NCBI RefSeq assembly: GCF_022430525.1
Contig: NZ_CP092519.1
Span: 1,490,454 to 1,554,453 of the forward strand
Length of the DNA stretch: 64,000 nucleotides
Source: Cetobacterium somerae
Lineage (GTDB): Bacteria; Fusobacteriota; Fusobacteriia; Fusobacteriales; Fusobacteriaceae
Reading direction: 5' to 3'
A program made the position numbers and the translations under genes. This document shows, piece by piece, positions 44,918 to 54,170 of the stretch. Numbering within the stretch: position 1 is the first letter of the stretch; each line of letters starts with the position of its first letter. The notes under the pieces were generated by a model, which worked only from the letters and a program-made list of their open reading frames with translations, was not told the DNA's origin and made no database searches.

Positions 44918-47542
44918 TTATTTTGCTTTTTTCTCTGATTTTTCTTCGCTTTTCTTTTGCATAGCTAAGTATTTTTCTGGACCATAATAAGCTCTTAAGT
45001 ACATCTCTTTTAAATCACTCATTAATGGATATCTTGGGTTTGCTCCAGTACATTGGTCATCAAAAGCATCTTCAACCATTTGATCCAATTTAGATAAGAA
45101 CTCCTGCTCTGAAATTCCATATTCTGCTATTGTTGATTTTATTCCAATTTCAGTTTTTAATTCTGATATTTTCTTTCTTAATATTTTAGCTTTCTCTTCT
45201 GGAGTTTCATTTCCTTTTGTAAATCCTAAGTAATCAGCTAATTTTGCATAACACTCTTTTGCATGTGGATATTTATATTGTGCAAATCCTGCCATTTTAA
45301 ACGGTCTATCTGTCGCATTAAATCTAATTACTTCATCAAGTAATAATGCATTTGCTACTCCATGTGGTAAGTGGAATGCTGCTCCTAACTTATGAGCCAT
45401 TGAGTGACATATTCCTAGGAATGCATTTGAGAATGCCATTCCAGCCATACAAGATGCATTTGCCATCTTTTCTTTAGCCTTTACTGCTAACGCTCCTCCT
45501 TTAACTGATTCAGGAAGATATTTAAATGTTAATCTAGTCGCTTCTAATGCTAATGGATTAGTAAATTCAGATGCCATTATTGATACATATGCCTCAATAG
45601 CGTGAGTTACTACATCTATTCCTGATGCTGCTGTTAAACCAGCTGGCATTGATAACATCAATTGTGGATCTACTACTGCTACATTAGGTGTAATTTCGTA
45701 GTCAGCTAACGGATATTTTACTCCTGTCGTATCATCTGTTATAACCGCAAATGGAGTTACTTCTGATCCTGTTCCTGCTGAAGTTGCAACTGCCCAGAAC
45801 TCTGCCTTTTCTCCCATTTTAGGGAATTTAACTATTCTTTTTCTAATATCCATAAATGTCATAGCTAAATCTTTAAAGTTTACTTTTGGATGCTCATACA
45901 TAACCCACATAATTTTAGCCGCGTCCATTGCTGAACCTCCACCTAAAGCTATGATTACATCTGGGTTATAGTTTCTCATTAATTCTGCACCTTTTTCAAC
46001 TACACTTAAAGTTGGATCCGCTTGTACATCTGAGAATACTCTAAAATCTACTCCGATATTTTCTAAAACTGTTGTTATATGATCTGTATATCCTAAAGAA
46101 GCTAATTGTTGATCTGTTACAATTACAGCTTTTTTCTTTCCTTTTAATTCTTCTAAAGCCACTGGAAGAGAACCGAATTTGAAGTATACTCTTTCAGGAA
46201 TTCTAAACCATAGCATATTTTCTCTCCTTTTAGCAACTGTCTTTATGTTTATTAAGTGCTTAACTCCAACGTTTTCAGAGACAGCGTTTCCTCCCCATGA
46301 TCCACATCCAAGTGTTAACGATGGTGCTAGTTTAAAGTTAAATACATCTCCTATAGCTCCTTGAGCTGCTGGCATATTAATTAATGTTCTTCCTGTTTTC
46401 ATTGTTTTTCCAAATAAATCAATTTTATCTTTTGCAACTAATTCATCTGCATATAAAACTGATGTATGTCCCATTCCACCAAGCTCTATTAATCTATCAG
46501 CTTTCTTTAAAGCATCTTCAAAATTCTTAGCTTTATACATAGCTAATACTGGTGATAATTTCTCATGTGAAAACGCTTCTTCTAATTCAACTGACTCAAC
46601 TTCTCCTATAATAACTTTTGTATTTTCAGGAACAGTTACTCCAGCCATTTGAGCTATTTTGTAAGCAGATTGTCCTACAATATCTCCATTTAAATGTCCA
46701 TCTATTACTATTGTTTTTCTTACTTTATCTACTTCGTCGCCTTTTAATATATAGGCATTTCTTGCTGTAAACTCTTCTTTTACTTTATCGTAAATTGAAG
46801 TTGGAATTATTACTGCTTGCTCAGAAGCACAGATAACTCCGTTATCAAAAGTTTTTGATAATAAAATTGAGTTTACTGCCATTTTTATGTGTGCTGTTTC
46901 ATCTATTATTACTGGTGTATTTCCAGCTCCTACTCCAATTGCAGGTGTTCCTGATGAATAAGCAGCCTTAACCATTCCTGGTCCTCCAGTTGCTAATATT
47001 AAATCTGCCATTTTCATAAGATCATTAGATGCTTGAACTGATGGCTCAGCAATCCATCCAATTATATCTTTTGGAGCTCCAGCTTTTACTGCTGCTTCTA
47101 AAACTATTTTAGCTGCCTCTATTGTTGCATTTTTTGCTCTTGGGTGTGGAGAAAAAATAATTCCATTTCTTGTTTTTAAAGCTAATAATGCTTTAAATAT
47201 TGCTGTTGATGTTGGGTTAGTAGTTGGAACTATTCCAGCTATAACTCCAATTGGTTCAGCTATTTTTTCAACTCCATAAGCTGCGTCAACTTCTATTGTT
47301 CCACAAGTTTTTGTATCCTTGTATGAGTTATATATATATTCTGAAGCAAAGTGATTTTTTATAACTTTATCTTCAACAATTCCCATTCCAGTTTCTTCAA
47401 CTGCCATTTTAGCTAATTTTATTCTAGCATTATTTGCAGCTAATGAAGCTTCTCTAAAAATTTCATCTACTTGTTCTTGAGTAAATTTAGAATATTCTTT
47501 TTGTGCTAATCTTACTTTTTCTATTGTATTTATTAGTGTCAT
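44918..47542 (-). CDS. adhE: Bifunctional acetaldehyde-CoA/alcohol dehydrogenase
   Basis: AdhE reduces acetyl-CoA to acetaldehyde and then ethanol, recycling NADH in fermentation. The N-terminal aldehyde dehydrogenase domain (about 1-440) has the active Cys in 'FDNGVICASEQAVI'. The C-terminal iron alcohol dehydrogenase domain (about 450-874) has 'DVIIALGGGSAMDAAKIMWVMYEHP' and metal-ligand regions 'HAIEAYVS' and 'CHSMAHKLGAAFHLPHG'. The linker is typical. Two upstream in-frame codons (GTG, ATG) exist, but AGGAG lies 8 bases before the ATG at 47542. It is a single-gene transcript. Confidence 0.96.
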   Translation of the reverse strand: MTLINTIEKVRLAQKEYSKFTQEQVDEIFREASLAANNARIKLAKMAVEETGMGIVEDKVIKNHFASEYIYNSYKDTKTCGTIEVDAAYGVEKIAEPIGVIAGIVPTTNPTSTAIFKALLALKTRNGIIFSPHPRAKNATIEAAKIVLEAAVKAGAPKDIIGWIAEPSVQASNDLMKMADLILATGGPGMVKAAYSSGTPAIGVGAGNTPVIIDETAHIKMAVNSILLSKTFDNGVICASEQAVIIPTSIYDKVKEEFTARNAYILKGDEVDKVRKTIVIDGHLNGDIVGQSAYKIAQMAGVTVPENTKVIIGEVESVELEEAFSHEKLSPVLAMYKAKNFEDALKKADRLIELGGMGHTSVLYADELVAKDKIDLFGKTMKTGRTLINMPAAQGAIGDVFNFKLAPSLTLGCGSWGGNAVSENVGVKHLINIKTVAKRRENMLWFRIPERVYFKFGSLPVALEELKGKKKAVIVTDQQLASLGYTDHITTVLENIGVDFRVFSDVQADPTLSVVEKGAELMRNYNPDVIIALGGGSAMDAAKIMWVMYEHPKVNFKDLAMTFMDIRKRIVKFPKMGEKAEFWAVATSAGTGSEVTPFAVITDDTTGVKYPLADYEITPNVAVVDPQLMLSMPAGLTAASGIDVVTHAIEAYVSIMASEFTNPLALEATRLTFKYLPESVKGGALAVKAKEKMANASCMAGMAFSNAFLGICHSMAHKLGAAFHLPHGVANALLLDEVIRFNATDRPFKMAGFAQYKYPHAKECYAKLADYLGFTKGNETPEEKAKILRKKISELKTEIGIKSTIAEYGISEQEFLSKLDQMVEDAFDDQCTGANPRYPLMSDLKEMYLRAYYGPEKYLAMQKKSEEKSEKKAK

Positions 47543-47581
47543 AAACATCACTCCTGTGTGAATTTTTATTTTTATAATGCT

Positions 47582-47610
47582 AGTATACTTGTGTTTTAGT
47601 GTTTTTTAAA
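47582..47610 (-). promoter_or_regulatory. Candidate promoter of adhE
   Basis: TATACT (47582-47587) on the minus strand has a weaker TTTAAA (47605-47610) 17 bases upstream, 40 bases before the ATG. The rest of the 228-base gap to the helicase gene is AT-rich; I see no other clear site in it. Confidence 0.45.
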
Positions 47611-47770
47611 ATTTTTTTTCGATAATTTTTCTAATTTTTAACCATCAATTTTTGATCATTTTTATTTTTTAGACTCATTATTCAAATTTTTGTTACTTTT
47701 ATTAGATTTTTTTACTTTATTGAGGTATATTCTATTAAGCTTTATTTTTGTAGGGGAGATGATAACTTTT

Positions 47771-49240
47771 ATGAAAGAAAACTATTTAAAAAATATATCT
47801 TTAAAAAATTTAGATTTATCTGATAATTTCAAAAATTTTTTAATCAATAATTTAAATTTTGATCAATTAATAGCCGTAATAAATTTTAATGGCCATTTTT
47901 TAGTTATAGCAGGAGCAGGTTCTGGAAAGACAAGAACCATTATATATAGAGCTCTTCTTTTAATTGAACTTAAAATACCTTCTAAAAACATTTTAATTCT
48001 AACTTTTACTAGAAAAGCTATTAATGAAATAAAAATAAGAATCAGTTCTTTTTTACCTAATTCAAATATTTATATTGAAACTTTTCATTCTTTAGCATAT
48101 AAATATTTAAAAAAATATAGTCAAAATAAATGTTTTAAAATTCTTACTACAGATGATGCTTTAGTTTTAGCTAAAAAAACTCTTCTTTATGACAATATTT
48201 TAAAAATTTTTTCTAAAGATATTTTAATAAAAATTATCTCTTTAACCTCTTCCTCTATTTTAAAAGAATATTATTTTAAAAAACTAGATGAAAAATCTAA
48301 AACTTTAATTATAAATTTTTTAAATAATTTTGAATTATTAAAAAAAACAGAAAATTTCTATTCTTTTAATGATCTACTTATTCAATTTTATAAACTATTA
48401 AGCCTAAATTTAATTACTACCGATTTTCAATATATTATGGTTGACGAATATCAAGATACTGATAATTTACAAGTTCATATTTTAAAATTACTAGCTAAAA
48501 ATTCTAATCTCATGGTTGTTGGGGATGACTATCAAAGTATTTATGGTTTTAAAGGAACTTCCATGGAAAATATTCTAAATTTTTCTAATGAATTTCCCAA
48601 TGTTAAAACTATTATTTTAAAAGAAAACTATCGAAGTACCAATCCTATTTTACATTTATCTAATGAATTTTCTAAAAAATTAAAATATTGTTTTAGAAAA
48701 TCACTTATAACTAAAGATAGCTCTTTAAAAAAACCTAATCTAAATATTTTTAAAAATCATTTTAATGAAATTTCATTTATTTTTGATAAAATCAAATATA
48801 TCTTAGAGTTGAATCCAACTGCTACGATTGGAATTCTTTTTAGAAACTTTATTTACATGGAAGAGTTTATCAAATTCTTTGAATCTTCTAATATTAAATT
48901 TAATATTGCTTCTAATCCGTTTTTAGAAAATATTTTTAAACATAAATTTCATAATACAAATATAACTCTCTCATTTTTAACCATACATAGCTCTAAAGGA
49001 TTAGAATGGGATTATGTATTTATTCCTCTTCTTTTAGAAGGTATCATTCCAAGCTCAATAGGTGATGCTCTTAATCTAGAGGAAGAAAAAAGACTTTTTT
49101 ATGTAGCTTTAACTCGAGCTAAAAAAGAACTCTTTTTGTCTTATCCTTTATCTTTTTATAGTGACTTTGGATTATTTAAAACTCCATCTCAATTTATAGA
49201 AAATATTGATTCTAGCTTTTTTAATATAAAAAGAGGATAG
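47771..49240 (+). CDS. Compact UvrD/Rep-family (SF1A) helicase
   Basis: The 489-residue protein has all core SF1A motifs: 'GAGSGKT' (48-54), 'TFTRKA' (78-83), 'VDEYQDTD' (224-231), 'GDDYQSIYGFKG' (251-262), 'NYRS' (286-289), 'TIHSSKGLEWDYVFIP' (404-419) and 'YVALTRAKKEL' (444-454). It is about 230 residues shorter than UvrD, PcrA or Rep. The span between NYRS and TIHSSKG is only about 115 residues, so domain 2B seems to be missing, as is the C-terminal tail. A frame opens at 47690, but the extended GGGGAGATGAT site places the start at 47771. No partner gene is adjacent on this strand. Confidence 0.85.
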   Translation: MKENYLKNISLKNLDLSDNFKNFLINNLNFDQLIAVINFNGHFLVIAGAGSGKTRTIIYRALLLIELKIPSKNILILTFTRKAINEIKIRISSFLPNSNIYIETFHSLAYKYLKKYSQNKCFKILTTDDALVLAKKTLLYDNILKIFSKDILIKIISLTSSSILKEYYFKKLDEKSKTLIINFLNNFELLKKTENFYSFNDLLIQFYKLLSLNLITTDFQYIMVDEYQDTDNLQVHILKLLAKNSNLMVVGDDYQSIYGFKGTSMENILNFSNEFPNVKTIILKENYRSTNPILHLSNEFSKKLKYCFRKSLITKDSSLKKPNLNIFKNHFNEISFIFDKIKYILELNPTATIGILFRNFIYMEEFIKFFESSNIKFNIASNPFLENIFKHKFHNTNITLSFLTIHSSKGLEWDYVFIPLLLEGIIPSSIGDALNLEEEKRLFYVALTRAKKELFLSYPLSFYSDFGLFKTPSQFIENIDSSFFNIKRG

Positions 49241-49261
49241 TTTAAAAAACTACCCTCTTTT
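49229..49261 (-). terminator. Terminator of holA, overlapping both convergent gene ends
   Basis: On the minus strand a 15-bp stem (AAAAGAGGGTAGTTT with one G-U pair) is followed by TTTTTAT. It covers the last codons of the helicase gene and of holA. Read on the plus strand the same stem has an A-C mismatch, so it should work better for holA. Confidence 0.75.
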
Positions 49262-50239
49262 AAAATCAATTATAAACTTTTCTATACCTATATTTTCTTC
49301 TATTCCACCATTTTTTATTAAAAATTCAATTTTCAATAATTTTTCTATTTTTTTTAATAAAAACTGTTCATTAAATAAAGACATATATTTCAATTTTAAA
49401 AAAATAGGATATTCTCTAATGTATCCTCTATTATTCTTAAAATATTTTTTTAACTTTTCATATGTATTTCCTTTAAAGTCATTATATGAAATATTTTCTC
49501 TCAATTCTCCAATTTTCTTTAAATTCACTAATTTCAGTGCCAAATTTAACTCTTCTGAAATTAAATACAAAAATAACATATATTCTTTACTTTTTTTTAA
49601 ATAATCTAGTAATACTTCCATATTATCTTCAATCATAAAATCTTCAACTAATTTTTTTAAATTGTACTCGTCACTTATTGATAAAATAGGTAAAACTTTT
49701 TCTAATATAAATGTTTTTCCATTTAAAAAACTCTTTATCTTTTCAACTTCATTTTTCACTTTAAAAAAATCATCACCTAAAACTTCTGATAATTTTTCAG
49801 ATTCATATTCAGATATTTCTAATTCTTTTTCTATAAAAAAATCTATTCCTTTTTTTTCTAAAGCTTTCCTTGCTATAATTGTCTTTCCTAACTTTTCCGC
49901 ATTTGTCAAAACTTTTTTTCCAACTTCATTTATTGCTTTTCCATAATCATTTAACTCTTCTTCGTAAACAACTACAACCTCTTTTTTTGTTAAATCATAC
50001 TCTCCAACTATTTTTAATAATTGATCTAATTTTTTACTTTTTTCAGCTCTTTTTAAAACTATTAATTCTTTTGGAGCAAACATAGAGTTTATTGAAATAC
50101 TTTCTAAAAAATTATCTTCCTCATTTTGAGAAGCATCATAGACTTTCATTGGAATACTAGGATTTGACTTTTTTATTTTTTCCATTAACTCTTCATATTT
50201 TAACGGAAGTGGAGTGTCCCCATAAACAAAATAAAACAT
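49250..50239 (-). CDS. holA: DNA polymerase III delta subunit (clamp loader)
   Basis: The 329-residue protein shows the HolA plan: 'MFYFVYGDTPLPLKYEELMEKI' start, a RecA-like N-terminal region with 'SMFAPKELIVLKRAEKSKK', and helical domains II-III. HolA opens the beta sliding clamp within the clamp loader. Sequence identity in this family is low, but the start and length fit. It has its own transcript between two terminators. Confidence 0.82.
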   Translation of the reverse strand: MFYFVYGDTPLPLKYEELMEKIKKSNPSIPMKVYDASQNEEDNFLESISINSMFAPKELIVLKRAEKSKKLDQLLKIVGEYDLTKKEVVVVYEEELNDYGKAINEVGKKVLTNAEKLGKTIIARKALEKKGIDFFIEKELEISEYESEKLSEVLGDDFFKVKNEVEKIKSFLNGKTFILEKVLPILSISDEYNLKKLVEDFMIEDNMEVLLDYLKKSKEYMLFLYLISEELNLALKLVNLKKIGELRENISYNDFKGNTYEKLKKYFKNNRGYIREYPIFLKLKYMSLFNEQFLLKKIEKLLKIEFLIKNGGIEENIGIEKFIIDFKRG

Positions 50240-50284
50240 ATCTGTCTCCCTTTTCTTTTTTTATATATTATAACACAAAAAATA

Positions 50285-50308
50285 AAAGAGAGTATACGAA
50301 CTCTCTTT
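50285..50308 (-). terminator. Terminator after the metal ATPase gene
   Basis: The 8-bp stem AAAGAGAG / CTCTCTTT has an 8-base loop and is followed by T-rich sequence on the minus strand, 7 bases past the stop at 50316. Confidence 0.75.
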
Positions 50309-50315
50309 ATATTCT

Positions 50316-52445
50316 TTAATTTTTTTTACTTAAAATTTTAGATGCATTTAAAACAGCTAATACTGATACTCCTACATCTGCAAAAATAGCTAACCATAGA
50401 TTTGCAATTCCTAAAACTCCTAAAATCATAACTACTATTTTTACTCCTAAAGCAAACCCTACATTTTCTAATACAACTTGATTATTTCTTTGTCCTAAAT
50501 GTAAAGCCTCTATTATTTTATAAGGATCATCATTCATTAAAACTATATCTGAACTTTCTATTGCAATATCGCTTCCCAATTTCCCCATAGAAATTCCGAT
50601 ATCAGCCATAGCTAATACTGGAGCATCGTTTATTCCATCTCCCACGAATATAGTTCCTTTTTTACTTTTACTTTTTATCTCTTCTAACTTACTAACTTTA
50701 TCTTGCGGAAGAAGATTTGTACATACTTTATCTTCATCTATTCCTAAAATATCTCCAATATGTTTACCTGTTTTTTTATTATCTCCAGTCAACATATACA
50801 CATCAATACCCTGTGATTTTAACTCATCTATTGTCTTTCTTGAGTTTTCTTTTATCTCATCTTCTACAAAAATTCTTCCAATAAATTCAGAATCTACAGC
50901 AACATAAACTACTGTTCCAAAAGCTTCTGGTAATTCAACATTGATATTATGACTTTCCAAGAATTTTCTACTTCCTACTAAAATCTCTTTTCCAGAATAA
51001 AGAGCATTTACTCCATATCCAGCTTTTTCGTTGTGTCCTTGTATATCCCATTCTGAAATTTCAACATCTCCGTAATTTAATATAGCTTTTCCTATAGGAT
51101 GATTTGAATAGAATTCGCCTGCTTTAGCATATTCTATTAGATGTTTTTCTGATCCCTTCATAACTTCAATCTTTGTTACTTTGAAACTTCCCTTTGTTAA
51201 AGTACCTGTTTTATCAAATACAACTGTATCTATATTTTTTAATCTTTCTAAATAATTTCCACCTTTTATCAATATTCCATCTTTTGATCCTTTTCCAATA
51301 GAACTAAAGAATGTTAAAGGTACTGATAAAACCAATGCACAAGGACAAGAGATTACTAAAAATATAAGTGCTCTACTAAACCATAATTTAAAATTACCAT
51401 CGTAAAACACTGGAACTCCAACTCCTATTAAAATAGCCATAAGAACAACTAATGGTGTATAATATCTTGCAAATTTTGTTATAAATTTTTCAGCATGTGC
51501 TTTTTTACTTCCAGCACTTTGAACCATATCTATTATTCTACTTACAGTAGATTGAGAATATACTTTTGTTGTTTTTACTTCAATAGTACCATTTATATTT
51601 ATAGATCCACTTAATATTTCACTTCCTACTTCACCTATAACTGGAACCGATTCTCCTGTTAAAGCTGATTTATCTAATGTTGTTGTTCCTAATACAATAA
51701 CTCCATCCAAAGGAACTCTTTCTCCAGGTTTTATAATTAATATATCTCCAACTTTTACTTTTGAAGGATTCATCATTTCTATAGTACCATTTTTATCTTT
51801 TACATTTGCAAACTCTGGTTTTATACTCATTAATTTTTCTATAGATTTTTTTGAATTATTAACTGCCATATCTTGAAAGAATTCACCTATTTTATAGAAA
51901 ATCATAACACCTGCAGCTTCTCCAAAATCACCTAAAGCTAAAGCTCCAACTGTAGCTATACTCATTAAAAAATTCTCATCTAAAAATTTTCCTCTTTTCA
52001 AGTTTTTTAAAGCATTTAGCAATATATCATATCCTGATAGTCCATATGCTATAATCAAAATTATATCTTTTTGTAAACTCTTTGGTAATGTTAGTCCAAC
52101 AACAAAAAGAGTAATTCCAATCGTTAGAATAATTAAATCTAATTTTGAAATTAATTCATTGCTGTGAGAATGATTATGTTCATGAGTGTCATCACTTTCA
52201 TTTAAATTAATATCATCACTTTTTACTTTTTTAAAATATGTTCCTGGCTCTACTTTATCTGCAATTTTATTTAATTTTTCAATAAGTTCTTCTTCATTTA
52301 CCTCTTCTTTCAATGTAAATTTCAATTTTTTTGTATAAAAATCAACATTAACACCTTCTAATTCATTCAATTTATCCAATTCATATTGAATTTTTGAAGC
52401 ACAACCTCCACAGTGGAGATTCTCAATCTCATACTCTTTTTTCAT
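50316..52445 (-). CDS. zntA: Zn/Cd/Pb-type P1B ATPase exporter
   Basis: The 709-residue pump has an N-terminal heavy-metal-associated domain (Cys12 and Cys15 in 'HCGGC') and a His-rich stretch (about 87-95, 'THEHNHSHS'). The ion-path CPC motif is at 367-369, the phosphorylation site 'DKTGT' at 411-415, and 'GDGINDAPVLAMAD' in the hinge region. The last TM region 'FADVGVSVLAVLNASKIL' carries the Asp typical of the Zn/Cd/Pb class. It would export these metals from the cytoplasm. The gene is monocistronic with a good promoter. Confidence 0.9.
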   Translation of the reverse strand: MKKEYEIENLHCGGCASKIQYELDKLNELEGVNVDFYTKKLKFTLKEEVNEEELIEKLNKIADKVEPGTYFKKVKSDDINLNESDDTHEHNHSHSNELISKLDLIILTIGITLFVVGLTLPKSLQKDIILIIAYGLSGYDILLNALKNLKRGKFLDENFLMSIATVGALALGDFGEAAGVMIFYKIGEFFQDMAVNNSKKSIEKLMSIKPEFANVKDKNGTIEMMNPSKVKVGDILIIKPGERVPLDGVIVLGTTTLDKSALTGESVPVIGEVGSEILSGSININGTIEVKTTKVYSQSTVSRIIDMVQSAGSKKAHAEKFITKFARYYTPLVVLMAILIGVGVPVFYDGNFKLWFSRALIFLVISCPCALVLSVPLTFFSSIGKGSKDGILIKGGNYLERLKNIDTVVFDKTGTLTKGSFKVTKIEVMKGSEKHLIEYAKAGEFYSNHPIGKAILNYGDVEISEWDIQGHNEKAGYGVNALYSGKEILVGSRKFLESHNINVELPEAFGTVVYVAVDSEFIGRIFVEDEIKENSRKTIDELKSQGIDVYMLTGDNKKTGKHIGDILGIDEDKVCTNLLPQDKVSKLEEIKSKSKKGTIFVGDGINDAPVLAMADIGISMGKLGSDIAIESSDIVLMNDDPYKIIEALHLGQRNNQVVLENVGFALGVKIVVMILGVLGIANLWLAIFADVGVSVLAVLNASKILSKKN

Positions 52446-52463
52446 TCTTTCATCTCCTTATAC

Positions 52464-52486
52464 GATATACCTATACCCTCTATATC
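52464..52486. promoter_or_regulatory. Possible operator dyad before the Zn/Cd ATPase
   Basis: The inverted repeat GATATA-N11-TATATC lies between the -10 box and the ribosome site of the ATPase gene, where a metal-responsive repressor could bind. The surrounding sequence is TA-rich, so chance is possible. Confidence 0.28.
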
Positions 52487-52495
52487 TATGAATCT

Positions 52496-52524
52496 AAAAT
52501 ACCATAATTTACTATTTTTGTCAA
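52496..52524 (-). promoter_or_regulatory. Promoter of the Zn/Cd ATPase gene
   Basis: A perfect TTGACA (52519-52524) and TATTTT (52496-52501) are spaced by 17 bases on the minus strand, 51 bases before the ATG. Confidence 0.7.
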
Positions 52525-52531
52525 AAATTTT

Positions 52532-52560
52532 TTGAATATTTTTCTCTTAAAGAGTATAAT
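52532..52560 (+). promoter_or_regulatory. Promoter of the methyltransferase operon
   Basis: TTGAAT (52532-52537) and TATAAT (52555-52560) are spaced by 17 bases on the plus strand, 28 bases before the ATG. It is back to back with the divergent ATPase promoter. Confidence 0.82.
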
Positions 52561-52588
52561 ATAGATTATTGAAAATAAGGAGTTTAAT

Positions 52589-53791
52589 ATGAAATACCTA
52601 AAAAATGATATTTTAAATATTTTTAAAGATAGTATCAATAACAATGACTTTATAAAAGGAGTTTTTTCAAATCCTACAAAAGAAAGTTCTTATAAAAAAA
52701 TAAATTTAAAACCTGTTCAAATAAAAGGAGATTTTTTTATACAATTTGAAAGTTTTATAAATAATAAAGCTTTTCATAAAAATGAAATCTTAGTAGATAC
52801 TTTTAAAATTTTAGATGAAATTATTGATACATTTAAACAAATTTTAATAGTTACATCTAATCAAGAGATTCAAGTTTTACAAAATAAAAAAGGTTTTTCT
52901 ATAAAAAGAAAAAATACTGAAAGCAAAACATTAGAACTTTCACACAATAAACAAAAAAATTATATTTTACAAGATAACACACCTATTCCATTTTTAATTA
53001 GACTTGGAGTTATGTCTGAAGCTGGAAAAGTTAGTAAAGAAAAATTTAATAAATTTAGACAAATAAATAGATATTTAGAATTTATTGAAGATACACTAAA
53101 AGAGTTACAAGAAAAAAAACTTATTGGTAATTCAATGAAAATAATTGACTTTGGATGTGGTAAATCATACTTAACTTTTGCTTTATATCATTATTTAAAA
53201 AATATTAAAAATTTAAATATTGATGTTATCGGCTTAGATTTAAAAGAAGATGTTATTAACCATTGCAATACCATTGCTAAAGATTTAAACTTTAATAAGT
53301 TACAATTTTTGAAAGGAGATATTAAAGATTTTGATATTTTTAAAGATGTTGACTTAATATTCTCATTACATGCTTGTAATAATGCTACTGACTACTCTAT
53401 TCTTAAAGGATTAGAATTAGGTGCTAAAGCTATTTTAGCTGTACCTTGCTGTCAGTCAGAAATAAATCAAAAAATAGACAAATCCCCAACAACAGAATTA
53501 AAAGGAGTTCTATCTCCTTTTGGAAATCACGGTATTTTACAAGAACGATTTAGTTCTTTAGCTACAGATGCTCTAAGAGCTCTTTCTTTAGAACTTTGTG
53601 GTTATAATACAAAAGTTATGGAATTCATAGATATGGAGCATACTCCTAAAAATATTTTAATCAAGGCTATTTTAGGTTCTCCTTCAGAAGAGAAACTAGA
53701 AGAAAAAAGAAAAGAATATGATAGATACTTACAATTTTTAGGTGTTAATCCACTTTTAGATAGTTTACTTAAAAATTATTTTAAAAAATAA
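52589..53791 (+). CDS. SAM-dependent methyltransferase (METTL25/GSTCD-like, Methyltransf_32)
   Basis: The 400-residue protein has an N-terminal region of unknown role (about 1-180) and a class I methyltransferase domain with the SAM loop 'IIDFGCGKSYLTFALYHYL' (about 185-203), then 'VIGLDLKEDVI' and 'LIFSLHACNNATDYSI'. The HAC..ATD block marks the Methyltransf_32 group, to which METTL25 and GSTCD belong. 'AVPCCQSEIN' is also typical. The substrate is unknown; rRNA or tRNA is a guess. It is followed 20 bases later by a small gene. Confidence 0.82.
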   Translation: MKYLKNDILNIFKDSINNNDFIKGVFSNPTKESSYKKINLKPVQIKGDFFIQFESFINNKAFHKNEILVDTFKILDEIIDTFKQILIVTSNQEIQVLQNKKGFSIKRKNTESKTLELSHNKQKNYILQDNTPIPFLIRLGVMSEAGKVSKEKFNKFRQINRYLEFIEDTLKELQEKKLIGNSMKIIDFGCGKSYLTFALYHYLKNIKNLNIDVIGLDLKEDVINHCNTIAKDLNFNKLQFLKGDIKDFDIFKDVDLIFSLHACNNATDYSILKGLELGAKAILAVPCCQSEINQKIDKSPTTELKGVLSPFGNHGILQERFSSLATDALRALSLELCGYNTKVMEFIDMEHTPKNILIKAILGSPSEEKLEEKRKEYDRYLQFLGVNPLLDSLLKNYFKK

Positions 53792-53811
53792 TATATCAGG
53801 AGATGATTTTT

Positions 53812-54135
53812 ATGAACAAATTACTGCAAGACAAAATTTTTAGAGAACTTCTAAAGTTTCATTCTCAGGGAGATATCTTTGAAGAAAAGGAGATTATAAC
53901 TCTTGGATGTATGGCTAATGGAAGCACAAAAGAACTACAAAAAAAAATCTTAACAACAATTGACTTACAGAATCTTTTTCAAGACTATTCTTTAAATGAA
54001 ATAAATGAAAATGCCTCTATCTTAGCAGATAAAGATCTTATAAAAATTAATCGAGTAACTACTACTGCAAATAAAAATTATTTAGAACTTTTAGAACCTT
54101 TAGTTTCATTAGAAGATTTTTTAGATGAAATTTAA
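53812..54135 (+). CDS. Small protein of unknown function co-transcribed with the methyltransferase
   Basis: I do not recognise this 107-residue protein. It is soluble, acidic, mostly helical in appearance, and contains one Cys in 'ITLGCMANGST'. A frame opens at 53803, but GGAGATGAT then ATG at 53812 fits ribosome binding best. It follows the methyltransferase by 20 bases and ends just before a strong terminator, so the two form an operon. Confidence 0.6.
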   Translation: MNKLLQDKIFRELLKFHSQGDIFEEKEIITLGCMANGSTKELQKKILTTIDLQNLFQDYSLNEINENASILADKDLIKINRVTTTANKNYLELLEPLVSLEDFLDEI

Positions 54136-54141
54136 ACTGAT

Positions 54142-54170
54142 AAAGCAGATGGTCTATAACCATCTGCTTT
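54142..54170. terminator. Bidirectional terminator between the small-protein gene and the metal exporter gene
   Basis: A 12-bp perfect stem AAAGCAGATGGT / ACCATCTGCTTT has a 5-base loop and is followed by T residues on the plus strand. It fills the gap between two convergent stops. Confidence 0.88.

Noticed and set aside
47643..47655. Short palindrome ATCAATTTTTGAT between adhE and the helicase gene
   Set aside because: Five-base arms in very AT-rich DNA are expected by chance, and the T-rich context gives no clear terminator.
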